DNA of 19,658 bases. Origin: RGDT01 sp964630925. Its GTDB lineage: Bacteria > Planctomycetota > Planctomycetia > Gemmatales > Gemmataceae. A program made the position numbers and the translations under genes. The stretch spans positions 1 to 19,658 of the forward strand of contig CAZVZK010000177.1 in assembly GCA_964630925.1 (NCBI GenBank), written 5' to 3'. Position 1 is the first letter of the stretch, and every line of letters starts with the position of its first letter. Shown piece by piece: positions 1-6,407 of this stretch. The notes under the pieces are model-generated. The model saw only the letters and a list, made by a program, of their open reading frames with translations, had not been told where the DNA came from and made no database searches.

Positions 1-18
1 ACGGGTTCTCAAACAAGG

Positions 19-34
19 AAGCCGCGAGTGGCTT
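19..34 (-). terminator. Possible terminator of the small secreted-protein gene
   Basis: A 5-bp stem (AAGCC 19-23 with GGCTT 30-34) lies on the 3' side of the minus-strand small gene. Read on the minus strand it is preceded by six T and followed by the T-rich CCTTGTTT. A second small stem, ACCCC 45-49 with GGGGT 55-59, sits beside it. The stems are short, so this is weak evidence. Confidence 0.25.
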
Positions 35-109
35 GAAAAAACCTACCCCTGAAAGGGGTGTCTGGGGGGGTGCAATGCAATGCAATGGTCCGACCACCGC
101 CACCCGCCT

Positions 110-282
110 TCAGCGCCCCACGACGCCGGGGGTCGGCTTGCCCAGCGCCAGGGCGTGCGGCCTGTCGCCCGCCCCAAACTCCCCTCTTGCAGCATCTTCA
201 CCTGCTCCGGCGACAACAGCGCCGGCGGCGTGGCCCCCCAGGCCACCCTCGCCGCTAACATCAGCAACAGGGCGGCACGCAT
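110..282 (-). CDS. Small secreted protein, probably broken by a one-base frameshift
   Basis: The start at 282 has a purine-rich stretch (GAGGGGGG) just upstream and opens with a typical signal peptide: positively charged MR, a hydrophobic run, then an Ala-Trp-Gly-Ala cleavage region near residue 16. The reading frame from 282 stays open to a TAG at 43 (79 residues), but after about residue 34 it becomes rich in Trp and Arg and loses its G/C-ending codons. Shifting back one base at the GGGG run (plus-strand CCCC 181-184) restores strong G/C third positions and gives a product of about 57 residues ending ...GKPTPGVVGR at a TGA at 110. That suggests a lost G, by sequencing error or mutation, in a small secreted protein of unknown function. 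Whether the shifted or unshifted product is made cannot be decided here. I do not recognise the family. Confidence 0.35.
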
Positions 283-390
283 CGGCCCCCCCTCGGCAGA
301 GTACTTCGGCCATGCCCACGGGCACTCCAAGCAGAATAACGCTACACGGGGCGGCAGGGGACAAGAAAGCAGTCCGGTCGGCCGCATGGG

Positions 391-418
391 TTCCGTCGGC
401 CCGTCCCGCCTGTATCAT
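391..418 (+). promoter_or_regulatory. Weak sigma70-like promoter candidate for gnd
   Basis: TATCAT at 413-418 matches the -10 consensus at five of six bases and lies 35 bases before the gnd start. The best -35 is only TTCCGT at 391-396 with a 16-bp spacer. It is offered only because the rest of this interval is GC-rich and lacks alternatives. Confidence 0.25.
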
Positions 419-453
419 CTCCCTCGGACACCTCACACCGATGGAGCAATCTC

Positions 454-1866
454 ATGGCGTCCGACTCGAAGTTCAAGCTCGGCATGGTCGGCCTCGGCGT
501 CATGGGCCGCAGCCTCGTCCTCAACCTCGCCGACCACGGCTTCGCCGTCGCCGGCTACGACAAGGACGCCGCCAAGGGCGCCGACCTCCTCAAGGAGGGC
601 GCCGGCAAGCCCGTCGGCAGTGCCGCCAACGTGACCGAATTCGTCGCCATGCTGGAGAAGCCACGCGCCATCATGCTCCTCGTCGCGCCGGCGAAGATCG
701 TGGACGTGGTCCTCGACGACCTCCTGCCGCACCTCGACAAGGACGACCTCGTCATCGACGCCGGCAACAGCTACTTCAAGGACACCGACGCCCGCTTCGA
801 CAAGTGCGCCGCCAAGGGGGTCCACTTCTTCGGCATGGGCGTCTCCGGCGGCGAGTCCGGCGCCCGCCACGGCCCGAGCATGATGCCCGGCGGCGACAAG
901 GCCTCCTACGAGCGCGTGCGGCCCATGCTCGAGGCCGTCGCCGCCAAGGTCAACGGCGAGCCGTGCGTGGCCTGGGTCGGCAACAAGTCGGCCGGCCACT
1001 ACGTCAAGATGGTCCACAACGGCATCGAGTACGGCCTGATGCAGCTCATCGCCGAGACCTACGACGTGCTGCACCGCGGCCTCGCGATGGGCAACGACGA
1101 GCTGGCCGCCACCTTCGACGCCTGGAACAAGGCCGAGCTGAGCTCGTTCCTCATCGAGATCACGGCCCACATCTTCAAGAAGGACGACGACAAGGGGCCG
1201 GGCCGGCTCATCGACAGGATCAAGGACGCCGCCCGCCAGAAGGGCACCGGCAAGTGGACCTCGCAGGACGCCCTCGACCAGACCGTCCCCATCCCCACCA
1301 TCGACCTCGCCGTCTTCGGACGCAACGTCTCCGGCATGACCTCCGAGCGCGAGGCCCTCACCAGGGCCCTCGGCGGCCCCGTCGCCGTCTACGCCGCCGG
1401 CCGCGACGAGTTCATCAACCAGGCGAAGCAGGCGCTGTTCCTGGCGTCCATCGTCAGTTACGCGCAGGGCCTCGACCTGCTGCGGCACGCCTCGAAGGCC
1501 TACGGCTACGGGCTGAACCTGGGCGACGTGGCGCGGATCTGGCGTGGCGGCTGCATCATCCGCGCGACGCTGCTGGAGGACATCCGCGCCGCCTACGCCG
1601 GCAACCCGGAGCTGGTCAACCTCCTGGCCGACCCGCGCGTGGTGGAGAAGGTGCGGGCCGCCCTGCCGGGGCTGCGGGCGGTCATCCGGTCGGCGGTGGA
1701 CATGGGCATCCCTGTGCCGGCGCTCATGGGGTCGCTGGCGTACATCGACAGCCTGCGCTGCGGCCCGCTGCCGACGAACCTGATCCAGGCGCAGCGCGAC
1801 TTCTTCGGCGCACACACCTACGAGCGGAACGACCGCGAGGGGACGTTCCATACGCAGTGGGAATAA
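454..1866 (+). CDS. gnd: 6-phosphogluconate dehydrogenase, decarboxylating (long form)
   Basis: It oxidatively decarboxylates 6-phosphogluconate to ribulose 5-phosphate in the cytoplasmic oxidative pentose phosphate pathway, making NAD(P)H. At 470 residues it has the usual length of the long, dimeric enzyme. The Rossmann motif GLGVMG is at residues 13-18, the substrate motif GVSGGE at 129-134 and the catalytic block K185, H188, N189, E192, Y193 (KMVHNGIEYG) at 185-194. The GCIIRA segment and the C-terminal FGAHTYER...FHTQW tail that closes the partner's active site are present. After the second strand the coenzyme-selecting residues read YDKD (35-38), where NADP enzymes have Asn-Arg-Thr/Ser. 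The acidic D36 and D38 hint at altered or relaxed coenzyme preference, which is inference. No zwf or other pathway gene is adjacent. The ATG at 454 gives the family's normal N-terminus, but its ribosome site is weak. Confidence 0.96.
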   Translation: MASDSKFKLGMVGLGVMGRSLVLNLADHGFAVAGYDKDAAKGADLLKEGAGKPVGSAANVTEFVAMLEKPRAIMLLVAPAKIVDVVLDDLLPHLDKDDLVIDAGNSYFKDTDARFDKCAAKGVHFFGMGVSGGESGARHGPSMMPGGDKASYERVRPMLEAVAAKVNGEPCVAWVGNKSAGHYVKMVHNGIEYGLMQLIAETYDVLHRGLAMGNDELAATFDAWNKAELSSFLIEITAHIFKKDDDKGPGRLIDRIKDAARQKGTGKWTSQDALDQTVPIPTIDLAVFGRNVSGMTSEREALTRALGGPVAVYAAGRDEFINQAKQALFLASIVSYAQGLDLLRHASKAYGYGLNLGDVARIWRGGCIIRATLLEDIRAAYAGNPELVNLLADPRVVEKVRAALPGLRAVIRSAVDMGIPVPALMGSLAYIDSLRCGPLPTNLIQAQRDFFGAHTYERNDREGTFHTQWE

Positions 1867-1873
1867 AAGCCGC

Positions 1874-1962
1874 ACGTGGGAGCCTGACGGCGGGCCGTCA
1901 ACGCTGACGTGCCGTGGCCCGACATCCGCAGGGCACGGCCGCCCGCCGCCAGGCTCCCACGT
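1874..1962. repeat. Long inverted repeat downstream of gnd
   Basis: Two 21-base arms (1874-1894 and 1942-1962) are reverse complements with a single mismatch, separated by 47 bases. The left arm begins 8 bases after the gnd stop codon. It could fold into a long hairpin that ends gnd transcription or be a dispersed palindromic element. There is no T tract, so a simple intrinsic terminator is not certain. Confidence 0.6.
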
Positions 1963-2063
1963 AGGACGCACGCCGTTGTGCGTCCCACGCCCCTCGGGAT
2001 GGGGCGGCGGCTTCGGAGGGGAGAATGCACCTCCCTTCCGCCATGTGACACCGGAAAAGTGAC

Positions 2064-2098
2064 GCGGCCCCGCCCCTCTTTCCGAGGGGCGGGGCCGC
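2064..2098. terminator. Perfect 15-bp hairpin between gnd and the cytochrome genes
   Basis: Bases 2064-2078 and 2084-2098 are exact reverse complements around a 5-base loop, almost entirely G/C. Read on the minus strand the stem is followed by CACTTTTCC, a modest T-rich stretch. This best fits a terminator for the minus-strand cytochrome genes, though it could act in both directions because gnd converges from the other side. Confidence 0.6.
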
Positions 2099-2130
2099 GA
2101 CGTTCAACGACCCGGTCTCATCCGAGGCCG

Positions 2131-2189
2131 TCGGAGCCCGAAACGCGAGCGAGAGGAAAGCTCTCCCACGCTGGCGCTTCGGGCTCCGA
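2131..2189. repeat. Imperfect palindrome just past the first cytochrome stop codon
   Basis: Arms 2131-2146 and 2174-2189 (TCGGAGCCCGAA...) pair with one mismatch, and the inner bases (GCGAGCGAGAG against CTCTCCCACGC) extend the pairing imperfectly. With 1874-1962 and 2064-2098 it makes three separate palindromes in the 344-base gene-free stretch 1867-2210, where I see no coding sequence. Confidence 0.5.
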
Positions 2190-2210
2190 TGGGCCAACAT
2201 CAGCCGGAAA

Positions 2211-2615
2211 TCAACGGTGGACGGAGTGGCAGGCCTTGCAGGAGCCGCCGATCTTGCTCAGCGCGCCGGAGGCGGACTTCGCCTCCTCCTTCTCGGCGGC
2301 CTCGTGGAGCGTCTTGACGGTCTTGGCGTAGGTGCCCGCCTGCATCTTGAAGGCGTCCGCCTCGCCCTTCCGCGGGGTGTTCTTGGCGAGGGCTTCGGCC
2401 AGGGTCGCCCACTCCTTGGTCAGCTCGGCCGCCTTCTTGAAGTCCTTCGCCTTGACGGCGGCGCTCACGTTGCTCGACAGATTCCCGCCCTTGCCGCCGT
2501 GGACCTTCTTCATGATCGCCTTGATCGTCGGCACCTTGTCGTCGTCGGCGGCGCGGACGTTCAGGCCGCAGACCACCACGCTCAGGGCCAGGGCCAACAC
2601 GAACACTCGCTTCAT
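2211..2615 (-). CDS. Secreted cytochrome c'-like protein (copy 1)
   Basis: This encodes 134 residues. The N-terminus MKRVFVLALALSVVVCGLNVRA is a clear signal peptide, so the protein acts outside the cytoplasmic membrane. A single heme-binding CxxCH (SCKACH) lies at the extreme C-terminus in an IGGSCKACHSVHR context, as in class II (c'-type) cytochromes, which are four-helix bundles with the heme site in the last helix. The middle is helical and Lys/Ala/Glu-rich, consistent with that fold. I chose the ATG at 2615 because it carries AAGGAGAG at good spacing and starts the signal peptide; the frame is open for 11 more codons upstream. It is a tandem paralogue of the gene at 2755-3171. Electron transfer or gas binding is the family role; the partner is unknown. 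Confidence 0.85.
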   Translation of the reverse strand: MKRVFVLALALSVVVCGLNVRAADDDKVPTIKAIMKKVHGGKGGNLSSNVSAAVKAKDFKKAAELTKEWATLAEALAKNTPRKGEADAFKMQAGTYAKTVKTLHEAAEKEEAKSASGALSKIGGSCKACHSVHR

Positions 2616-2754
2616 CAGACGCTCTCCTTGTGAGTCGGGGCCGGCCACGGAACACCCGGGCCGGCCCTCCGCTCGGAATTCAGGGGTCAGCGACGCCGCG
2701 CCGACCCGTCAACCTCGCCTGGGCAGGGCCGCGCCGCCCGCGGGCAGCGCCGGG

Positions 2755-3171
2755 TCAACCCTTCTTCTTCGGGGGGTTGTGGACGCCGTGGCACGCCCCG
2801 CAGGTCTTGCCGACCACCCCGAGGGCGGCCAGGCCGGCCTTGGCGTCCTTGTCCTCGACGGCCTTGGCGACCGACTTGACGGCCTTGACGTAGTCGGCCG
2901 ACTGCTTCTCCCACGAGTCCTTGCCGCCCACGGACGGCTCGTTCTTGGCGAGGGCCTCGGCCAGGGTGACCCAGGACTTCACGACCGGGGCCGCCTCGTC
3001 CCACTTCTCGGCCTTGACGAGGTCGGTCGCCTTCATGCGGGCGCCGCCCTTCTTGTGGGCCTTCATCACGTCCTTGATCGTCGGGGTCTTGCCGTCCTTG
3101 TCCTCGGCCCGGAGGTCCAACCCACAGAGCGCGACGCTCAGGGCCAGGGCCAGCACGAACACCTGCTTCAT
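2755..3171 (-). CDS. Secreted cytochrome c'-like protein (copy 2)
   Basis: This encodes 138 residues and is paralogous to the downstream gene. Both share the MK(R/Q)VFVLALALSV signal peptide, a PTIK-(A/D)-(I/V)-MK start of the mature chain, a central WxTLAEALAKN block and a terminal CxxCH (here TCGACHGVH). The single heme near the C-terminus fits a c'-type four-helix cytochrome. It differs by an added NPPKKKG tail after the heme site. The ATG at 3171 has AAGGAG at normal spacing, although the same frame stays open far upstream through high-GC DNA. The 139-base gap to copy 1 includes a leader resembling this gene's own, so the duplicated unit covered the ribosome site and 5' region as well. 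A promoter candidate lies at 3312-3340. The specific role is unknown. Confidence 0.85.
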   Translation of the reverse strand: MKQVFVLALALSVALCGLDLRAEDKDGKTPTIKDVMKAHKKGGARMKATDLVKAEKWDEAAPVVKSWVTLAEALAKNEPSVGGKDSWEKQSADYVKAVKSVAKAVEDKDAKAGLAALGVVGKTCGACHGVHNPPKKKG

Positions 3172-3300
3172 CGGACGCACTCCTTGTGAATCGGGGCCGG
3201 CCCCGGCACCCCCCGGGATCGGCTCACCGCTGAGGCCGACGCGCGCGGCAACACCCTCGCCCTCGACGGGCGGCCCGAGGGCCTCGCCGCTCTCTGCTCT

Positions 3301-3312
3301 TCGCCTAGGCGA
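3301..3312. promoter_or_regulatory. 12-bp perfect palindrome, possible operator
   Basis: TCGCCTAGGCGA is a perfect palindrome touching the downstream edge of the candidate -10 at 3312-3317, so it would overlap the start of transcription. That is a usual place for a repressor site, but no regulator is identified and a chance palindrome of this size in GC-rich DNA is possible. Confidence 0.3.
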
Positions 3313-3340
3313 GGATACGCCACCCCGCGTCACCCGGCAA
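3312..3340 (-). promoter_or_regulatory. Candidate sigma70-like promoter for the cytochrome pair
   Basis: Read on the minus strand, TTGCCG (3335-3340) and TATCCT (3312-3317) are separated by exactly 17 bases, each matching the consensus at four of six positions. The -35 lies in the last codons of the arginase-family gene. The transcript would have a leader of roughly 130 bases before the copy 2 start at 3171. Confidence 0.35.
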
Positions 3341-4169
3341 GCGGCCGCTCGTACCGTTTCAGCAACAACCACTCCACCAGCCACGCCAGCGCCGACAGCG
3401 AGCGGTCGCCCTCGTCGCGCGCCGGGTCGAATTCCGACACCATCACCCCCGCCAGACGCCCCGGCCCGGCCGCCTCGATCACCGCGAGCACCTGCCCGGC
3501 CGACAGGCCGAACGGCACCGGGCGGCCCACGGCGGGGAACGCCGGCGGGTCGAACACGTCGCAGTCGATGTCGAGGAACAGGCGTGCGGCGGGGCGGCAC
3601 AGGTCGGCCACTCGTGCGAGGGTGGATGCGGGGGCGGCGTGCAGCGACGCCGCCGACAATACCTGACGGTAGTGCCGCCCGACGTATTCGGCCGGCAGGA
3701 GGAGGTCGCGGTGCCCGACGTTCACGACGGGAGGCGCACCCCCCGCGACGTGCAGCAGGAAGTTGCCGTGCGACAGCGTCTCGGCGGTGTCGTGGAAGGC
3801 GTGGATGTCGAGGTGGGCGTCGAGCTGCAGGACGAGGGCGTCCTTCATCGCCGCGATCTCGTCGTACACGGGCAAGGCCCCGAGGTGATTGCCGGCCAGC
3901 CAGAGGAGGAAGTCGCCCTTCGACAGGGCGGCGCGGGCCATCCGCCGTCCGGCGTCGCGCCAGCCGGCCAGCTCGTCCATCGTGGCGAACGTCGCCTCCT
4001 TGACGCGGACGTGGGGGGCGTAGGCGTCGGCGCGGGTGGGGACGTCCTCGCGCTTGTTGTCGGCGAGGATCTCGCGCAATTCATCGCCGAGGAGCTGCGC
4101 CCCCGCCCCCGTGCCGGCGGAGCCGAACAGGTCGAAGGGGAACACGACGGCGGAGGTGCGGGGGGTCAC
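3330..4169 (-). CDS. Arginase/agmatinase/formimidoylglutamase-family (ureohydrolase) protein
   Basis: It belongs to the dimanganese ureohydrolase fold, whose members hydrolyse guanidino compounds such as arginine, agmatine or formiminoglutamate. With the GTG start at 4169 it is 279 residues, the normal size. The six expected metal ligands are visible: H95 (in GNHLG, where the family usually has GGDHS), D117, H119 and D121 (DAHLD), and D202 and D204 (DCDVFDP). E246 in SEFDP matches the conserved substrate-contacting acidic position. The substrate cannot be assigned from sequence. I prefer GTG 4169 over an in-frame start at 4202 because its GTG overlaps the TGA of the upstream gene (GTGA) with GGAGCGGG just before it, typical of translational coupling. 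The upstream partner is the TIGR02996/LRR protein; the cytochrome pair follows about 160 bases downstream. Confidence 0.85.
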   Translation of the reverse strand: MTPRTSAVVFPFDLFGSAGTGAGAQLLGDELREILADNKREDVPTRADAYAPHVRVKEATFATMDELAGWRDAGRRMARAALSKGDFLLWLAGNHLGALPVYDEIAAMKDALVLQLDAHLDIHAFHDTAETLSHGNFLLHVAGGAPPVVNVGHRDLLLPAEYVGRHYRQVLSAASLHAAPASTLARVADLCRPAARLFLDIDCDVFDPPAFPAVGRPVPFGLSAGQVLAVIEAAGPGRLAGVMVSEFDPARDEGDRSLSALAWLVEWLLLKRYERPLAG

Positions 4170-4996
4170 CCGTCCCGCTCCGGGCGGCGTCCGAAGTGCC
4201 AACGGATGTGCGGGAAGGCCTCACGCAGCCGGGTCTGGAAAGGCTGCACGGTGGGGCCGGAGTAGACGGCCCGCAGGGCCGGGAGGTTCGCCGCGACGTG
4301 ATGGAGGCCGGCGTGATTCAGCGGCGTGCCGACCAGTGACAGGACCTCCAGGGCGGGGGCGGCGCCCACGATCCAATCGGGGGTGGCCTGGCGGTCCAGG
4401 TCGTTGCCGTCGAGGAACAGCGCCTTGAGGCGGGCGAACGGGGCGGCGGGCAGCCGGCCCAGGCAGCCCGCACCCAGCCCGTTGCGTGACAGGTCGAGGG
4501 ACTCCAGCCTGTCGAGGTGGGGTGACTCCAGCACGGCCGCGATGGGGCCCGCCCCCGCGCCAGGCAGCCCCACCCCGGTCAGCCACGCCAGCATCTCGCA
4601 CCGGGCCAGCTCACCCGCCCGCGGGCCGGCCTCGAGCAGCGTCAGCACGCGGAGAGGCGCGCAGGTCATCACCTCGTGGGGGGCGTCGAGGAAGGACGGG
4701 GCCTTCACCGTCGCCCGCTCGACGAAGCCCCGCCGGTACCCCAGCTTCGTCAGGCGCGGCTTGAACGGCTTGGCCCAGCGGCGCTCATTCCCGGCGAGCA
4801 AGGACTTCTCGCGGCGGACGAGGGCCTTGCGCCGCTCCCCCGCGCACCCCGCCCGCCCCAGCTCCAGCTGCACGCGGATGAACTCGGCGCGGGCGTCGAG
4901 GCCGTTCTCCTCGCACCAGTCGGCGTAGGCGAGGCGCGGCAGGTCGTCGTCGGGGTCGTGGACGATGGCGTCCAACAGGGCGGAGGCATCGTCCAT
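4166..4996 (-). CDS. TIGR02996 repeat-companion domain protein with leucine-rich repeats
   Basis: It encodes 276 residues with no signal peptide, so probably a cytoplasmic protein. Residues 1 to about 45 (DDxLPRLAYADWCEENG then RAEFIRVQLELGR) are the TIGR02996 domain, a short N-terminal module known mainly from Gemmata relatives and some myxobacteria, whose function is not known. The rest holds irregular leucine-rich repeats, clearest in LESLDLSRNGLG, LKALFLDGNDLD and LEVLSLVGTPLN, which normally mediate protein binding. The ATG at 4996 begins the domain exactly; the ribosome site is weak. Its TGA overlaps the GTG of the arginase-family gene, so the two are likely made together. A heptad-repeat palindrome lies just upstream at 5016-5116. 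Confidence is high for the domain, low for the role. Confidence 0.9.
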   Translation of the reverse strand: MDDASALLDAIVHDPDDDLPRLAYADWCEENGLDARAEFIRVQLELGRAGCAGERRKALVRREKSLLAGNERRWAKPFKPRLTKLGYRRGFVERATVKAPSFLDAPHEVMTCAPLRVLTLLEAGPRAGELARCEMLAWLTGVGLPGAGAGPIAAVLESPHLDRLESLDLSRNGLGAGCLGRLPAAPFARLKALFLDGNDLDRQATPDWIVGAAPALEVLSLVGTPLNHAGLHHVAANLPALRAVYSGPTVQPFQTRLREAFPHIRWHFGRRPERDG

Positions 4997-5015
4997 GGCT
5001 GATCCCTGCCGGGGG

Positions 5016-5116
5016 TATTCAGTATTCAGTCTTCAGTTTTCAGGCACCAGCCCCAGCCATGATCGCACCGGGAGACGCCGGCTGTTGGCTGAAAACGGAC
5101 AACGGAAAACTGAAAA
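5016..5116. repeat. Inverted pair of four-copy heptad repeats
   Basis: The left arm (5016-5043) is four consecutive heptamers of the form TNTTCAG: TATTCAG, TATTCAG, TCTTCAG, TTTTCAG. The right arm (5089-5116) is four heptamers CTGAAAA, CGGACAA, CGGAAAA, CTGAAAA, the reverse-complement pattern. A 45-base GC-rich centre separates them. The arms are strikingly A/T-rich for this genome. The element lies between the stop of the DHH phosphoesterase gene (5127) and the start of the TIGR02996/LRR gene (4996). It could fold into a hairpin or bind a protein with seven-base periodicity. Confidence 0.65.
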
Positions 5117-5126
5117 CACCGAGCCG

Positions 5127-6218
5127 TCAGGCGAGGTTCTGCAACATCTCCTTCCGCGACACCAGACGCTGGCCGCGGCACTCCTCGATCCCCAGCGCCT
5201 TCAGCAGACGCTTCCGCAGCTCGCTGCGCACCTCCTCGACCGCGCTCGGCGCGGCGCTGGCCAGGTAGACCGTCCCGCCGGCCCGGCGGTCGTGCCCGCC
5301 CGCCTTGCCCATCTTGCCGACCACCTTGCGGAGCAGGTCGCCCGCCTGCGCGTCCGGCGCCGACGACCGCGCCGAAAGGATCAATTTGTTCTTGTACACG
5401 CCCGCGGCCACCACCCACTCCACCTCCTCGAACCGCATCAGGAAGTCGGCCACCTCGGCGGCCAGCTCCGGCTGCGGCATGTCGTTGATCCACGACACGA
5501 TCAGCTTGTCGTAGATGAACGAGCTCTGGAGGGCCTGCACCAGGCTGCCGAAGTACGACTGCGGCAGCTTGGCGTTGCGGATGCGGGCCAGGAGGTCCTT
5601 GTCCGCGAGCGGGTAGAGGTATTGCAGGCCGGCGTCGTCGATGTCGCTGGCCTCGCGTGGGTAGCCCGACAGCTCCGTCTCGATGCCGTAGAGCAGGCCC
5701 GTCGCCAGGCGCGGCGGGATCGGCACGCCCTGCTCGACGAGGTAACTCGTCACCAGCGAACAGGTGGCGCCGGCGGACTGGCGGACGTCGGTGTACGGGA
5801 CGCCGAGCAGGTCGCCGGGCGTGTCATGGTGGTCGATGACGGCGTACAGAGGCGACGACCGGCAGCAGAAGCTGTGCCGGCCGGTGTTGGGTTGGCTATC
5901 GACCATGACCAGTCGGTTGCCGTCGGCACACAGGTCGAGCTTGTCCACCGGGGTGAGGGTGATGCCGAGCAGGTCCACCATCGCCTTGTTCTCCGCGCGG
6001 CTGATGAGGCCGTCGCGGGTCAGGTGGGTGGGCTTGCCGAGCTTCGCCTCGACGAGGTGGGCGAGCCCGAGCATGCTGCCCAAGCTGTCCGGATCGGGGT
6101 GGACGTGGGAAACGAAGGTGACCGATGAGGCGTCATCGAGGCCTTCGAGGAAGCGATCGGAGCGACGTTGAGGGGGCTCCGATGTGTTCGCCGTGGGACC
6201 GGCAAGGCGCCGCGCCAT
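5127..6218 (-). CDS. DHH/DHHA1 phosphoesterase (NrnA/RecJ-like)
   Basis: This is a cytoplasmic DHH-family phosphoesterase; relatives degrade nano-RNA, pAp, cyclic dinucleotides or single-stranded DNA ends using a pair of metal ions. With the ATG at 6218 it is 363 residues. Motif I reads HVHPDPDS at 38-45, motif II has D107 (VMVDSQ), motif III is the DHH triad at 129-131, and GIETELSG matches motif IV with Glu in place of the usual Asp. The C-terminal DHHA1 signature is GGHDRRAGG at 307-315. The absence of added domains fits the NrnA group better than RecJ, but the substrate is not settled. AGGAG lies 11 bases before the ATG; 26 further open codons upstream look like leader. A strong promoter at 6408-6436 and a hairpin at 6255-6278 precede it. 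EVE is upstream on the same strand. Confidence 0.88.
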   Translation of the reverse strand: MARRLAGPTANTSEPPQRRSDRFLEGLDDASSVTFVSHVHPDPDSLGSMLGLAHLVEAKLGKPTHLTRDGLISRAENKAMVDLLGITLTPVDKLDLCADGNRLVMVDSQPNTGRHSFCCRSSPLYAVIDHHDTPGDLLGVPYTDVRQSAGATCSLVTSYLVEQGVPIPPRLATGLLYGIETELSGYPREASDIDDAGLQYLYPLADKDLLARIRNAKLPQSYFGSLVQALQSSFIYDKLIVSWINDMPQPELAAEVADFLMRFEEVEWVVAAGVYKNKLILSARSSAPDAQAGDLLRKVVGKMGKAGGHDRRAGGTVYLASAAPSAVEEVRSELRKRLLKALGIEECRGQRLVSRKEMLQNLA

Positions 6219-6254
6219 GACGAAAATAACTCCTGGGGTGTCGAAGAGGGTCAC

Positions 6255-6278
6255 GGATGGGGCGGAATCGCCCCATCC
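6255..6278 (-). promoter_or_regulatory. Perfect 10-bp hairpin in the leader of the DHH gene
   Basis: GGATGGGGCG (6255-6264) pairs exactly with CGCCCCATCC (6269-6278) around a GAAT loop. It sits 37 bases before the start codon of the DHH gene and inside the transcript predicted from the promoter at 6408-6436. It may be an RNA control element or an attenuator; no T tract follows it on the minus strand. Confidence 0.4.
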
Positions 6279-6407
6279 TCCACCGGTCGCCGGCATTCAT
6301 CGCCGGCCCAGGCGCGGCCTCCCTGAATCCTCCTCCGGGACGGCCCCGGAGGCCCCGGCCTTGCCATTTCCAGGCTGCCAGGGAAGGCCCTCCAACGACT
6401 CTGAACA

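Noticed and set aside
71..88. Three tandem TGCAA units near the left edge
   Set aside because: It is a very short simple repeat without other structure, most likely chance slippage.
33..1907. 624-codon plus-strand frame overlapping gnd in another frame
   Set aside because: It is almost entirely Arg/Pro/Gly/Ala in low-complexity runs, a shadow of gnd.
433..1971. 512-codon minus-strand frame antisense to gnd
   Set aside because: It has repetitive Val/Gly/Ala/Asp composition typical of a GC-rich antisense shadow and no recognisable domain, while gnd is unambiguous.
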